In this document: positions 25,398 to 36,005 of the stretch, piece after piece
Layout of the letters: every line of letters starts with the position of its first letter
How positions within the stretch are numbered: position 1 is the first letter of the stretch
Program-made: the position numbers and the translations under genes
The notes under the pieces: model-generated
Database searches by the model: none
What the model was told of the DNA's origin: nothing
What the model saw: only the letters and a program-made list of their open reading frames with translations
Origin: Sulfuritalea sp.
Lineage (GTDB): Bacteria > Pseudomonadota > Gammaproteobacteria > Burkholderiales > Rhodocyclaceae
Reading direction: 5' to 3'
Length of the DNA stretch: 64,000 nt
Assembly: GCA_023700805.1 (NCBI GenBank)
Contig: JAMPYF010000026.1
Coordinates: forward strand, 1 to 64,000

Positions 25398-26722
25398 TGC
25401 GCGGCAGCGGCACGCTGCGGCATTTCAGCACCCAGCTGGCCGTGATCGGCTCGGGGATCGCCGGCTTCGCCGCCTCGATTTTCGCCCTGAACCGCAAGAT
25501 CGCCGTCGCGCAGGTCGGCAACACCGGGGCGCTGGCCTATACCACGGGCTACCTGGATTTGATCGGCAGGCGCGACGGCGCGTCCGTCGCCGATCCCTGG
25601 CAGGCCCTGGCCAGCCTGCGCGAATTGGAGCCGAAGCATCCGCTGTGCCGCGTCAATGCCGCCGACATCGGCCAGGCCTTCACCGAATTCACGGATTTTC
25701 TGGGCGCCTGCGGGCTGGCCTACAGCGCGCCGGGGACCGGCAATATCACGGCACTGACCCCGGCCGGCACCCTGAAGCAGACGCTCTGCGTGCCGGCCAC
25801 CATGGCCGCCGGGCCGCGCGCACTGGCCGCCAACGCGCCCTGCGTGATCGTCGACTTCAAGGGTCTGAAGGGATTCAGCGGCGCCGAGCTGGCGGCCAAT
25901 CTGCGCGCGCGCTGGCCGCAGTTGACGACGCAACGCATCGGCTTTCCCGGCATGGCGCGCGGCGAGATCTATCCCGAAGTCATGGCGCGGGCGCTGGAAG
26001 TTGCCGCGACCCGGGAACAGCTGGCCGCGGCGTTGAACGCCATCGCCGGAAGCGCCAAGCTCATCGGCGTCCCGGCGATCCTCGGCATGCACCGCCCGGA
26101 CCAGGTGCGGGCGGAACTGGAACGGCTCACCGGCCGCGAAATCTTCGAGATTCCCACGATGCCGCCTTCGGTGCCGGGCATCCGCCTGCGCGAACTGATG
26201 CAGCAGGTGCTGCCGCAACAAGGCGTGAGCCTGATTCCCCAGCAGAGAGTCACCGCGCTGAGCTTCGAGGGCGACGGCGCGACCCTCGCCCTCTGCGACG
26301 CCTTCGGCCCGATCCGGGTCCATGCGCAGGCGGTGATCCTGGCCACCGGCCGTTTCCTGAGCGGCGGCCTCGAAGCGCACGCGGCGGGAATCCGCGAGCA
26401 CCTGCTGGACCTGCCGGTGACCCAACCGGCGGGGCGCTCCGACTGGTACCGCGCCCGCTACACCGACTGGCGCGGCCATCCGATCAATCGTGCCGGCATC
26501 GAGGTCGATGATTCATTCAGGCCATTGACCGGCACGGGTCGCTGCCACCATGAGCGCCTGTTCGCCGCCGGCGTCATCCTCGCCCACCAGGACTGGATAC
26601 GGGGCCGCAGCGGCGCCGGCATCGCCATCGCCACGGCCTTCAAGGCGGTGACGGAAGCGGAACGGTTTCTGGCCGGCCGCCAAGCCGCGTTCCCCGGCAC
26701 GCCGCCGGCACAATGTCATTGA
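25397..26722 (+). CDS. glpB: anaerobic glycerol-3-phosphate dehydrogenase subunit B
   Basis: The protein has 441 residues. An N-terminal dinucleotide motif (LAVIGSGIAGFAASIFAL), central LATGRFLSGGL and a C-terminal flavin-contact segment (AGVILAHQDWIRGRSGAGIAIATAF) match GlpB, the FMN/FAD subunit of the anaerobic enzyme. Its start overlaps the glpA stop codon by one base, so the two are coupled. It is followed after 119 AT-rich bases by the ugp importer, which would supply the substrate. Confidence 0.9.
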   Translation: MRGSGTLRHFSTQLAVIGSGIAGFAASIFALNRKIAVAQVGNTGALAYTTGYLDLIGRRDGASVADPWQALASLRELEPKHPLCRVNAADIGQAFTEFTDFLGACGLAYSAPGTGNITALTPAGTLKQTLCVPATMAAGPRALAANAPCVIVDFKGLKGFSGAELAANLRARWPQLTTQRIGFPGMARGEIYPEVMARALEVAATREQLAAALNAIAGSAKLIGVPAILGMHRPDQVRAELERLTGREIFEIPTMPPSVPGIRLRELMQQVLPQQGVSLIPQQRVTALSFEGDGATLALCDAFGPIRVHAQAVILATGRFLSGGLEAHAAGIREHLLDLPVTQPAGRSDWYRARYTDWRGHPINRAGIEVDDSFRPLTGTGRCHHERLFAAGVILAHQDWIRGRSGAGIAIATAFKAVTEAERFLAGRQAAFPGTPPAQCH

Positions 26723-26798
26723 CATTATGACGCACCTGCCCCGCATGATGCCAATTGTGAATATCATTACTATAGTTGAGCTTATATTGATGGAAACT

Positions 26799-26823
26799 CC
26801 CCGGCGATTATCGGAATTCGGGG
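26799..26823 (+). other. AT-rich leader with hairpin before ugpB
   Basis: Arms CCCCG and CGGGG with a 15-base loop, close to the ugpB ribosome site. The whole 26723-26841 gap is AT-rich compared with its surroundings and probably carries the ugp promoter. I could not settle a -35/-10 pair. Confidence 0.35.
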
Positions 26824-26841
26824 CAACCTAAGGAGAGAACC

Positions 26842-28152
26842 ATGCGATTCAAAGCACTCAGCGCTAGCTTATTCGCCGCCGGCCTGCTCGGTAGCGCCAC
26901 TGCCCAGGCCCAGACCGAGATCCAGTGGTGGCACTCGATGGGGGGCGCGCTCGGCGAGGCGCTCAATGGGCTGGCCACCAAGTTCAACGCCAGCCAGCAG
27001 GAATACAAGGTGGTCACCGTCTATAAGGGGCAGTACCCCGAATCGATGACGGCGGCGATCGCCGCCTTCCGCGCCGGCAACGCGCCGCACATTCTGCAGG
27101 TGTTCGAGGTCGGCACCGCGACCATGATGGCGGCCAAGGGCGCGATAGTGCCGGTGGCCAAGGTGATGGCGGATGCCAAGGAACCCTTCGATCCGAAGGC
27201 CTACCTGCCTACCGTGGCGGGCTACTACTCGGACATCAAGGGCAACATGCTGTCCCTCCCCTTCAACAGCTCGACCGCGCTTTTCTACATCGACCGGAAC
27301 AAGTTCAAGGCGGCCGGCCTGCCGCCGGTGCCGCCCAAAACCTGGAAGGAATTGATCGCAGTCGCGGAGAAGCTGAAGGCTGCCGGGCAGGATTGTGTTT
27401 ATACGTCGGGCTGGCCGTCCTGGGTTCACGTCGAAAACTTCAGTGCCTGGCACAACGTGCCGATCGGCACCAAGCAAAACGGCATGGGCGGCGTCGACAC
27501 CGAGTTCAAGATCAACTCGCCGCTGCACGTGCGCCATGTGGCCATGCTCGGCGACATGGTGAAGAAAGGCCTGTTCACTTACGCCGGGCGCACCAACCAG
27601 GCGGACTCCAAGTTCCAATCCGGGGAGTGCGCGATGGCAACCATCAGCGCCGGCGCGCTGGCAGGCACCATCAAGGCGGGCAAGACGGATTGGGAACTGA
27701 GCTTCCTGCCCTACCACGACGATGTGAAAGGCGCGCCGCAGAACTCGATCATCGGCGGCGCTTCGCTGTGGGTGATGGGCGGCAAGAAGCCAGCCGAGTA
27801 CAAGGGCGTGGCGAAGTTCCTGTCCTTCCTCTCGCAACCCGAAATCCAGATGGAATGGCACACCACCACGGGCTACGTGCCGATCACCAAGGCCGCCTAC
27901 GAACTGACGCGCAAATCAGGCTTCTATGACAAGAACCCGGGGCGGGACATGGCCGTCAGGCAGCTGACCTTGAACACGCCGACCGAGAACTCCAAGGGCC
28001 TGCGCTTCGGTAACTTCGTGCAGGGACGCGAGGTGATCGAGGAAGAGATGGAGGCCGTGTTCGCGGGCAAGAAGGACGCCAAGACGGCAATGAATGACGC
28101 GGTGAAGCGGGGCAACCTGATCCTGCGCAAGTTCCAGGCGGCGAACAAGTAA
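26842..28152 (+). CDS. ugpB: sn-glycerol-3-phosphate ABC transporter, periplasmic binding protein
   Basis: The protein has 436 residues, with a signal peptide (about 1-23, TAQAQ). It is a family 1 solute-binding protein with the UgpB hallmarks: IQWWHSMGGALGEALNGLATKFN, VTVYKGQYPESMTAAIAAFRAGNAP and SSTALFYIDRNKF. It captures glycerol-3-phosphate or glycerophosphodiesters in the periplasm. The ATG follows AAGGAGAG. It heads ugpBAEC and sits just after glpAB, which would oxidise the imported substrate. Confidence 0.93.
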   Translation: MRFKALSASLFAAGLLGSATAQAQTEIQWWHSMGGALGEALNGLATKFNASQQEYKVVTVYKGQYPESMTAAIAAFRAGNAPHILQVFEVGTATMMAAKGAIVPVAKVMADAKEPFDPKAYLPTVAGYYSDIKGNMLSLPFNSSTALFYIDRNKFKAAGLPPVPPKTWKELIAVAEKLKAAGQDCVYTSGWPSWVHVENFSAWHNVPIGTKQNGMGGVDTEFKINSPLHVRHVAMLGDMVKKGLFTYAGRTNQADSKFQSGECAMATISAGALAGTIKAGKTDWELSFLPYHDDVKGAPQNSIIGGASLWVMGGKKPAEYKGVAKFLSFLSQPEIQMEWHTTTGYVPITKAAYELTRKSGFYDKNPGRDMAVRQLTLNTPTENSKGLRFGNFVQGREVIEEEMEAVFAGKKDAKTAMNDAVKRGNLILRKFQAANK

Positions 28153-28173
28153 CCTTCAGGCACGCCGAACGGA

Positions 28174-29055
28174 ATGGAAAAGCGCGTAGTCTTCCGCTCG
28201 GCGTGGCTGCCTTATCTGCTGCTGGCGCCGCAGCTCGCCATCACCATCATTTTCTTCTTCTGGCCGGCGGGCCAGGCCGTCTGGTATTCCTTCCAGTTGC
28301 AGGATGCATTCGGCCTGCACAGCGAATTCGTCGGCTTCGACAACTTCACGGCGCTGTTCCGGGATCCGCACTACCTGGAGTCGTTCAAGACCACGGCCGT
28401 GTTCAGCGTCTCCGTGGCCGGCCTCGGCATCGTCATCTCGCTGCTGCTCGCCACCATGGCCGACCGGGTGGTGCGCGGCGCGCTGGCCTACAAGACTGTC
28501 CTGATCTGGCCTTACGCGGTCGCGGCGGCGGTCGCCGGCGTGCTGTGGGCGTTCATGTTCGCGCCGTCCATCGGTATCATTACGTATGTGCTGAAGGGTC
28601 TCGGCGTCGACTGGAACTGGATCATCAAGGGCGACCAGGCGATGCTGCTGATCGTCATCGCCTCGGTGTGGAAGCAGATCAGCTACAACTTCCTGTTCTT
28701 CCTCGCCGGCCTGCAGGCTATCCCGAAATCCCTGATCGAGGCCGCGGCGATCGACGGCGCGGGGCCGGCGCGGCGATTCTGGACCATCGTGCTGCCGCTG
28801 CTGTCGCCGACCGCCTTCTTCCTGCTGGTGGTAAACATCGTCTACGCGTTTTTCGAAACCTTCGGCGTGATCGACGCGACCACCCAGGGCGGGCCGGCGC
28901 AGGCGACCCAGATCCTCGTGTACAAGGTGTACCACGACGGCGTGAAGTCGGCCGACATTGGCGGCTCCTCGGCGCAATCGGTGATCCTGATGATCATCGT
29001 CATCGCGCTGACAGTGATCCAGTTCCGCTTCATCGAGCGCAAGGTGCAGTACTGA
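28174..29055 (+). CDS. ugpA: sn-glycerol-3-phosphate ABC transporter permease
   Basis: The protein has 293 residues and six membrane helices. The EAA loop reads [20 protein letters not shown], the site that contacts the ATPase, and is typical of MalF-type permeases such as UgpA. It starts 21 bases after ugpB and ends 10 bases before ugpE. Together with UgpE it forms the membrane channel of the importer. Confidence 0.93.
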   Translation: MEKRVVFRSAWLPYLLLAPQLAITIIFFFWPAGQAVWYSFQLQDAFGLHSEFVGFDNFTALFRDPHYLESFKTTAVFSVSVAGLGIVISLLLATMADRVVRGALAYKTVLIWPYAVAAAVAGVLWAFMFAPSIGIITYVLKGLGVDWNWIIKGDQAMLLIVIASVWKQISYNFLFFLAGLQAIPKSLIEAAAIDGAGPARRFWTIVLPLLSPTAFFLLVVNIVYAFFETFGVIDATTQGGPAQATQILVYKVYHDGVKSADIGGSSAQSVILMIIVIALTVIQFRFIERKVQY

Positions 29056-29065
29056 TGGGTGTCCG

Positions 29066-29914
29066 ATGGTAGAGAAACGGCCGTTGCTCGACTTCATCAC
29101 GCACGCCGTCCTGATCGTCGGTGCCTTGGTGATCGCGTTCCCGCTCTACGTCACCTTCGTCGCGTCCACGCTATCGCTCGAAGAGATCATGACGGTGCCG
29201 ATGCCGCTGCTGCCGGGCGGCCATTTCATCGAAAACTATTCCCAGGTGCTGTTTGGTGGCTCGACCACGGGCTCGAAGGCTGCGGTGCTGGACATGCTGA
29301 TCAACAGCACGGTGATGGCCCTGGCGGTGCCGCTGGGCAAGACCACCATTTCGATCCTCTCGTCGTTCGCCATCGTCTATTTCCGCTTCCCACTGCGCAA
29401 CTTCTTCTTCTGGATGATCTTTGTCACGCTGATGCTGCCGGTCGAGGTGCGCATCATCCCGACCTTCAAGGTGATGGCCGACCTCGGCCTGCTCAATACC
29501 TATGCCGGTCTGACGTTGCCGCTGATCGCCTCGGCCACCGCCACCTTCCTCTTCCGCCAGTTCTTCATGACCATTCCGGACGAACTGGCCGAGGCGGCGC
29601 GCATCGACGGCGCCGGGCCGATGCGCTTCTTCTGGGACGTGGTGGTGCCGCTGTCGAAGACCACCATGGCGGCGCTGTTCGTGATCCAGTTCATCTACGG
29701 CTGGAACCAGTACCTGTGGCCGCTCTTGATCACCAGCGACGAGTCGATGTACACGGTGGTGATAGGCATCAAGCGCATGATCGTCGGCGGCGACTCGGCC
29801 AACGAATGGAACCTGATCATGGCCACGGCGATGCTGGCCATGCTGCCGCCGGCGGCGGTGGTGTTGCTGATGCAGAAGTGGTTCGTCAAGGGACTCGTGG
29901 AAACCGAAAAATGA
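29066..29914 (+). CDS. ugpE: sn-glycerol-3-phosphate ABC transporter permease
   Basis: The protein has 282 residues and six membrane helices, with the EAA loop [20 protein letters not shown]. It is a MalG-type permease and the partner of UgpA. Its C-terminal [14 protein letters not shown] matches the short cytoplasmic tail of this group. The gene begins 10 bases after ugpA and ends 10 bases before ugpC. Confidence 0.93.
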   Translation: MVEKRPLLDFITHAVLIVGALVIAFPLYVTFVASTLSLEEIMTVPMPLLPGGHFIENYSQVLFGGSTTGSKAAVLDMLINSTVMALAVPLGKTTISILSSFAIVYFRFPLRNFFFWMIFVTLMLPVEVRIIPTFKVMADLGLLNTYAGLTLPLIASATATFLFRQFFMTIPDELAEAARIDGAGPMRFFWDVVVPLSKTTMAALFVIQFIYGWNQYLWPLLITSDESMYTVVIGIKRMIVGGDSANEWNLIMATAMLAMLPPAAVVLLMQKWFVKGLVETEK

Positions 29915-29924
29915 GAAAGCAATA

Positions 29925-30938
<1,014 letters not shown>

Positions 30939-30975
30939 GGCAAGGTTTCGCGCCCGCGGCCGGGCCTACCTTGCC
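30939..30975. other. stem-loop between convergent ugpC and HAD genes
   Basis: Outer arms GGCAAGGT and ACCTTGCC, 8 bp and perfect, enclose a second small CCCG/CGGG hairpin. It overlaps the end of the converging HAD gene. With no T-run it is not a classic terminator but could stop or stabilise both transcripts. Confidence 0.5.
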
Positions 30976-31778
30976 GCCAGCAGTGCCTCGGCAAGTTCGA
31001 CGAATCCCGCGCCGGCACGCGCGGTGGTGACCCAGGCCGGTTTGTGCTCCAGGCGGCCGGCACAATCGAGCACATTGGCGACGCCGACTGAATTCGGAAA
31101 GAAACCGAACAGCGGCGCGTCGTTGGGCGAATCGCCGACGAACAGCCAGCGCCGTCGCTCCGCCTCGGACTCCAGCGATACCCCGAATTCCTGCGCCAGC
31201 ATGCGGCGCGTCGTGCTCAGCTTGTCATAATCCCCGAACCAGCCATTGACGTGGATGGAGCTGATCCTGGCGCGCATGCCGGCCGCTTCCATGCGCCGCA
31301 CGATGGCATCCACGGCATGCGGCGGCAGGGGCGCGACGTCCTCGCAAAAATCGATCGCCAGATCGGCGACGCGGCAGAACTGGTCCGAGGCCAGCGCGGA
31401 GCCCGGCACGGCGGCGAGTATTTCGGCGGCCAGGGCGTCGATCCGCCTTTGCCGGTCGGCCGGCGGCCGGCCGGCGAACTCGGTCCTGAGCCGCCTGGCG
31501 CCGGCCTCGTAGCGCATCCAGAAGGCGCCATTCTCGCCGACCACGGCATCGACCGGCCACATGCGCGCGATGTGGTCGCACCAGCCGGCGGGCCGGCCGG
31601 TGACCGGAATCAGCTTGATGCCGGCGCTTTGCAGGCGTTCCAGCGCCGTGTAAGCGGCGGCGGTGAGGCGGCCTGCGGTGGTGATCGTGTCGTCGATATC
31701 GGCCAGCACGCCGACGGTCCGCGCGCGCGTCGCCAGGGACAGTCCGGCCAGCGGCTGCATCCTGTCCGCGGCGCTCAT
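30966..31778 (-). CDS. HAD-IIB family phosphatase
   Basis: The protein has 270 residues from the ATG at 31778. Motif I LADIDDTITT carries the nucleophile Asp (DxD variant), then IPVTGRPAGWC (motif II), a C2B-type cap and the late motif FVGDSPNDAPLFGFFPNSVGVAN. The layout fits the HAD-IIB group that includes trehalose-, sucrose- and mannosyl-3-phosphoglycerate phosphatases. A longer frame to 31847 has no ribosome site. It converges on ugpC; the substrate is likely a sugar phosphate or phosphoglycerate ester but cannot be fixed. Confidence 0.85.
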   Translation of the reverse strand: MSAADRMQPLAGLSLATRARTVGVLADIDDTITTAGRLTAAAYTALERLQSAGIKLIPVTGRPAGWCDHIARMWPVDAVVGENGAFWMRYEAGARRLRTEFAGRPPADRQRRIDALAAEILAAVPGSALASDQFCRVADLAIDFCEDVAPLPPHAVDAIVRRMEAAGMRARISSIHVNGWFGDYDKLSTTRRMLAQEFGVSLESEAERRRWLFVGDSPNDAPLFGFFPNSVGVANVLDCAGRLEHKPAWVTTARAGAGFVELAEALLAAR

Positions 31779-31971
31779 CGCCCCGCTCCGGCGCAGTCGA
31801 TGGCCTGCAGGTCGAATTCCGTGGCTTGGTTGGTCATCGATCGGCACTCGCGGGAAGGTGGCTGGATCAGCCTTTTATCATCCAAAGAGCGCCCGCGCAA
31901 TCGGCTGTCAGCAAGGCCAGCGATATCGGTGTGCGGCGGTCGTGACACCCGTCGCCGGGCAACGGCCCGCG

Positions 31972-32790
31972 TCAGTATTGCTGGTTGCGCAGCCGCTGGG
32001 CCTCGTTGTAATTGCCCCGCGCGATGGCGTCCTGGACCGCCTGCTGGCGGATGGCCCGGGTCTGGTTGGCGGCTTCCTGGTCGCGGCGACGCGCGTCGGC
32101 CAGAAGCCGGGACTGTTCCATCTGCTGGCGGTATTGCTCCGCCTGCGCCGCCTGCTGCTCCTGGCGGTAGGCGGAATCGAGCCGGGCCTTGTCGTCCCGC
32201 ATGCGCGCCTCCTGCAGCTGCCGGTCGCGCAATTCGGCGGCGCGTTCCTGTGCCGCGATCGAAGCCTCCAGCGCGAACTTCTGGTTGTCGACGACCCGGT
32301 CGCTGATCTCGGCCTTGCGCCGGATCTCCTCGCTGCGAATTTCGGCTTCCTTGAGGCGCAGTTCGCGCTCCGATTTGTCCTTCATGTAGCCCAGCACGAG
32401 ATAGCCGGCGCCGAGCAGCACGATCGCGACCAGCAACACCTTCATTCCACCGCCGGCCTGCGCGGCAAGGGCCGGTTCCCAGGCCTGATCCATGCGCACG
32501 GATGTGGCCGGCCGACTCTTGAGCTGTTCCATCAGGCGCCGGTCGAACTGCTCACGTGCAGCCGCATCGCCGAGGGTTTCCACGGCATAGCGGGTTTCGG
32601 CATCGAGCGGAAGACCTGGCTTCCTGAGGCCGCCGATGACCTCTGCCAGCTCAGCGTCGCTGCAGTCGGCAGGCATGCCGAGAACCGAGTACAGGGAGTT
32701 CTTGCGCTGCAGCGCCAGTTGCCCGCGCAAGTCGACGCGCAGACGCTGGAGGTCATATTCCGGCTGCTGGTAGCTATCTTCGGCTGTCAT
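31972..32790 (-). CDS. membrane-anchored coiled-coil protein with J-domain-like N-terminus
   Basis: The protein has 272 residues. The N-terminal 85 residues have a helical pattern reminiscent of a DnaJ domain (NSLYSVLGMPADCSDAELAEVIGGL, YAVETLGDAAAREQFDRRLME) but without the HPD motif, so it cannot activate DnaK in the usual way. One membrane helix (about 113-136, MKVLLVAIVLLGAGYLVLGYM) is followed by a long charged coiled coil rich in Arg, Glu and Gln to the C-terminus. The start at 32790 begins MTAEDSYQQPEYD; a second ATG lies 12 bases upstream. I do not recognise a named family. Confidence 0.7.
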   Translation of the reverse strand: MTAEDSYQQPEYDLQRLRVDLRGQLALQRKNSLYSVLGMPADCSDAELAEVIGGLRKPGLPLDAETRYAVETLGDAAAREQFDRRLMEQLKSRPATSVRMDQAWEPALAAQAGGGMKVLLVAIVLLGAGYLVLGYMKDKSERELRLKEAEIRSEEIRRKAEISDRVVDNQKFALEASIAAQERAAELRDRQLQEARMRDDKARLDSAYRQEQQAAQAEQYRQQMEQSRLLADARRRDQEAANQTRAIRQQAVQDAIARGNYNEAQRLRNQQY

Positions 32791-32874
32791 GGCGCCCCTC
32801 AATATCCATTATTTAAGTAGGGGAATATAACCCAAGCTCATGACGCTGGCAATATCCGGGACCCGTACCAGAGG

Positions 32875-34734
32875 TCAGTAGCTGGCGCTGGCGTCCCACA
32901 TCGCGGGCGCAAAACGCACAACGCGATTGCGGCCGCTCGATTTGGCCTGATACAGGGCCACGTCGGCGAACTTGACCACTTGCCAGAAGGTGTCCGAATC
33001 CGTCGGAAATTCGGCGACGCCGATCGAGATGGTCTTTTGCAGAATGCCGCCGGCCAGCGGAATCTTGGTCGCCTCGACCTGGCCACGGATTTTTTCCGCG
33101 ACTTCCATCGCCGCGGCGGCACAGGTATCGTTCAGCACCAGCAGGAATTCCTCGCCGCCGTAGCGCACGGCGATGTCCGAGGCGCGCACGCTGCGCACCA
33201 GTATCTCGGCCAGGGTCTTGAGCACCTTGTCGCCGACCTCGTGGCCGTGCGTGTCGTTGACCTGCTTGAAGAAATCCAGGTCGAGCATCAGCACCGAGAA
33301 CGCGCTCTTGCGCCGCTGGCTGCCGGCCACCAGTGCGCCCACGTATTCTTCTAGGAAGCGCCGGTTGTAGAGGCCGGTCATGGCATCGCGCAGCGCATTC
33401 TCGCGCAGGTGTTCCATCAGGCGCCTGGCCTCCAGCACGGGCCCGGCCTCGCGCAGATAGACGCTGACAAACGGCATCATCAGGCGCGCCAACGCGCCTT
33501 CGTCGGCCGCAACGACGACTTGCACCACGCATATGGCCGAACCGGACTGGGTGATCGGCAGACAGATATGGGTTTCGTCGGCCGACTCGGGGCGGAACAT
33601 GGTGCATAGCCCCCGATAATCCACGGCATTGACTTCGTGGCCGGTGCGGTGGGCGCGGCAGAAGCTGGCATCGACCACCACCTGCGGATCGCAATGGCGG
33701 CACGCGGCGCCGGCTTCGCCATCGACCAGGATCGGCGTCATGCGGTTCTTGCTCGCCGCGACTTCATAAATCGAGAAGCGCTTGAAGTCGTACTTGCGCT
33801 GCAGCATGTCGGACAGGCGCTGGTAGATTTCGAGCTTGGTCTGGTCTTCCTCGATCGCCTGCTTGAACTGCGAGGCCTCGACCAGGCTTTCCACCAGCTC
33901 CGTGGTGTGCACCAGTTGGTTGCCGCCTTCGCGGACCACCTGGTGGCCCATCAACTGGCCGACACGGGTGCGGATGGTACCCACCTCGCGTTCGAGGAAG
34001 GCCATCAGTTGATTGATGTTGAGCGCGATCTCGCCGACTTCGTCATTGCTGCGCTGGCGAACGCGCCCGGAAAAATTGCCGCCCACCGCCAGCGAGGTGA
34101 CCTCCTGCACGCTTTGCGCGGCTTCGGCCAGCGGATTCATCATGCGCCGCAGCAGCCATAGCGCCAGCAGCGCGGCCGCCAGCACGGCCAGGCTGACCAG
34201 GGCCACGGCGATGATGCCCTGGCGCCGCACTTCGGCCAGGGATATGTCGATGCTGACCGCGCCCAGCACCGTGCCGGCGCTCACCGTGTGGCATTGCAGG
34301 CAATTGGGTACGCCGTCGTTGCCGGCAACATAGGGAATCACCGCACGAAACATCAGCTCGCCGTCGACGTCGGCCACCTCGAAGGCCTCCCTGCCGGTGC
34401 GCAGCACCTCGGTGACGTCCTGGCTGTCGGCGCCTTCGCTGGACAGGCCCGGTCCGAACTGCCTGACCACGGCCGGACCGCGTGCCACGCGCACCCGATG
34501 CACGCCGGGAACTCCGGCCAGCCGCGTCAGAAACTGCTCGCGCTTGCCTATGCTGCCGTTGATCATGCTTTCGGTCAGGCCGACCTTGACCGTCTCGGCC
34601 ACCGAGCGCGCATGGCGTTCCGCGGTATAGATCGAGAAGCGGCGAAAGCTCAATGCGGAAAACACGGTCAGCACCACCACCAGCACCGCGAGGATGCCGA
34701 CGAAGAACACCTGGGTTTTGTCTTTGAGTTTCAT
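32875..34734 (-). CDS. diguanylate cyclase with haem-binding periplasmic sensor
   Basis: The protein has 619 residues. Membrane helix 1 is at about 10-30. A periplasmic domain (about 32-175) contains a c-type haem motif NCLQCHTVSAG, as in DUF3365-like haem sensors, so it probably binds haem covalently. Helix 2 is at about 177-199, followed by a HAMP domain, a GAF-like cysteine-rich region (AACRHCDPQ and DASFCRAH) and a C-terminal GGDEF domain with the active GGEEF loop. It would make cyclic di-GMP in response to redox state or a gas such as O2 or NO. The allosteric RxxD site is not obvious before the active loop. Confidence 0.9.
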   Translation of the reverse strand: MKLKDKTQVFFVGILAVLVVVLTVFSALSFRRFSIYTAERHARSVAETVKVGLTESMINGSIGKREQFLTRLAGVPGVHRVRVARGPAVVRQFGPGLSSEGADSQDVTEVLRTGREAFEVADVDGELMFRAVIPYVAGNDGVPNCLQCHTVSAGTVLGAVSIDISLAEVRRQGIIAVALVSLAVLAAALLALWLLRRMMNPLAEAAQSVQEVTSLAVGGNFSGRVRQRSNDEVGEIALNINQLMAFLEREVGTIRTRVGQLMGHQVVREGGNQLVHTTELVESLVEASQFKQAIEEDQTKLEIYQRLSDMLQRKYDFKRFSIYEVAASKNRMTPILVDGEAGAACRHCDPQVVVDASFCRAHRTGHEVNAVDYRGLCTMFRPESADETHICLPITQSGSAICVVQVVVAADEGALARLMMPFVSVYLREAGPVLEARRLMEHLRENALRDAMTGLYNRRFLEEYVGALVAGSQRRKSAFSVLMLDLDFFKQVNDTHGHEVGDKVLKTLAEILVRSVRASDIAVRYGGEEFLLVLNDTCAAAAMEVAEKIRGQVEATKIPLAGGILQKTISIGVAEFPTDSDTFWQVVKFADVALYQAKSSGRNRVVRFAPAMWDASASY

Positions 34735-34874
34735 GGATTCTGGCCGCCGGATACCTATGCTGTTTGCCTGGGCGAAAAATGTCGCATGCTAGCAAATAAC
34801 CATGACCATGGGATGGCAAATCTGGCCCAGGCATGCACGCTGCTTGCGGCGCCGAATGTCGACATCATCGGCGC

Positions 34875-35084
34875 TCACGTCGCGTCGAGCGGAAACAGCC
34901 TTTGCCTGAGGCAGTCCGGGCAAAGACAAGTCGCCGGCGCTGCGGCATCGGCCGGCAGCGGCAGCAGCGGCGGCAGCCTGGCACACCAGCATTCCGCGTC
35001 GCCGGCTTCCATGCCGCAGCGAAATTGCGCACCGCATTGCGCACAGACGCTGGTCGGCGCGGCAGTTGCCGACACGGCATTCAC
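34875..35084 (-). CDS. small cysteine-rich CWC-family protein
   Basis: The protein has 69 residues and starts with GTG. Its GTGA overlaps the stop codon of the preceding anti-sigma gene, so translation is coupled. Cysteines follow the CWC pattern: CAQCGAQFRCG, then CWCARLPPLLPL, then CLCPDCL. These residues suggest a small zinc-binding fold. Its function is unknown; the coupling suggests it works with the sigma/anti-sigma pair. Confidence 0.75.
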   Translation of the reverse strand: MNAVSATAAPTSVCAQCGAQFRCGMEAGDAECWCARLPPLLPLPADAAAPATCLCPDCLRQRLFPLDAT

Positions 35085-35263
35085 GGCGTGCCGCCGCTGC
35101 CGAAGCGGCGGCAGGCTGCGCGCAACACGGCCATCTGCCGGCGGTAGTTGCTGCAGCCGGTGCAGATCCAGACATGCAGGCGCAACCCCGCCCGCTCGGC
35201 CAGGCTCAGCGGGCGGTCCTGTTCCTGCGACATCAATTCGGTGGCTTGTTTGCAACTCAGCAT
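35081..35263 (-). CDS. 60-residue zinc-finger anti-sigma-like protein
   Basis: Begins MLSCKQATELMSQEQDRPLS and carries HVWICTGCSNYRRQM, the His-x3-Cys-x2-Cys motif of zf-HC2 (ZAS) anti-sigma domains. It lacks any membrane or sensor segment, so it is a minimal soluble anti-sigma factor. The ATG lies two bases after the sigma gene's stop codon. Small ZAS proteins of this kind bind and inhibit their partner ECF sigma factor and release it on thiol oxidation. Confidence 0.8.
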   Translation of the reverse strand: MLSCKQATELMSQEQDRPLSLAERAGLRLHVWICTGCSNYRRQMAVLRAACRRFGSGGTP

Positions 35264-35264
35264 C

Positions 35265-35843
35265 TCAGGTCTTCGCTCCGGCAAACCAGCTCTCTTCAAG
35301 GCAGGCGCGCAGCCCCATGCGGGCGCGATGCAGCACCACCCAGCAATTGGACGTGCTGATGCCGGTTTCCTTACAGATCTCCCCGGTCTCGAAGCCGAGA
35401 AACTCACGCATCATGAAGACGCGCGCGGTCTTCTCCGGCAGGTGATCGAGGCAGGCCTCGAACACGCGCCAGAACTGCTGCTGCTCGAACGAGGCCTCCG
35501 GATCGGCCCAGCGTCCCGGCCGCGCTGTGTCCTTCCAGTGGCCGCGCCGATCGAACAACGACTCGGCAAGCCGATCATCGCCAGCCTCATCTGCGGACAG
35601 CGAGGTCGCCGAAACTTCGCGGCTCTGGGCACGGATGATGTCGATGATCTTGTTGCGCAGGATGGAAATCAGCCAGGTCTTGTAGGACGCGCGGCTTTCG
35701 AAGCGATCGCTGCCGGTCAGCGCCGCCAGCAGGGTTTCCTGCACCGCATCCTCGGCGGCACCGGCATCGCGCAGCTGCAGGCGGGCGAAGCGCAGCAGGT
35801 CGGGCCGCAGGGCGTTCAGCTCGCTTTGACGATCCAGTTCCAT
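35265..35843 (-). CDS. ECF-type RNA polymerase sigma factor
   Basis: The protein has 192 residues from the ATG at 35843. Region 2 is LLRFARLQLRDAGAAEDAVQETLLAAL with RASYKTWLISILRNKIIDIIR. Region 4 is LDHLPEKTARVFMMREFLGFETGEICKETGISTSNCWVVLHRARMGLRACLE. It matches the sigma factors paired with short zf-HC2 partners. It diverges from msrB/msrA, so methionine-sulfoxide repair is a likely target of this oxidative-stress switch. An alternative start 36 codons upstream lacks a ribosome site. Confidence 0.9.
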   Translation of the reverse strand: MELDRQSELNALRPDLLRFARLQLRDAGAAEDAVQETLLAALTGSDRFESRASYKTWLISILRNKIIDIIRAQSREVSATSLSADEAGDDRLAESLFDRRGHWKDTARPGRWADPEASFEQQQFWRVFEACLDHLPEKTARVFMMREFLGFETGEICKETGISTSNCWVVLHRARMGLRACLEESWFAGAKT

Positions 35844-36005
35844 GGGGCTCGCAGGGCTATCGGAGGGAACGCATTTTGACCCAGGATGACTAAGATGGGC
35901 AAACCTTCCGATTCTGTAAGGAATACGGGGGCCGACACGACTATGGCCCATCGCACACTACAAGCAGGCGCATCCCCGACAGCGCCCCGACCACAGGAGA
36001 ACAAC

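Noticed and set aside
26750-26790. FNR or CRP site before ugpB
   Set aside because: TTGTGAATATCAT resembles both at first sight, but neither half-site pair fits the consensus.
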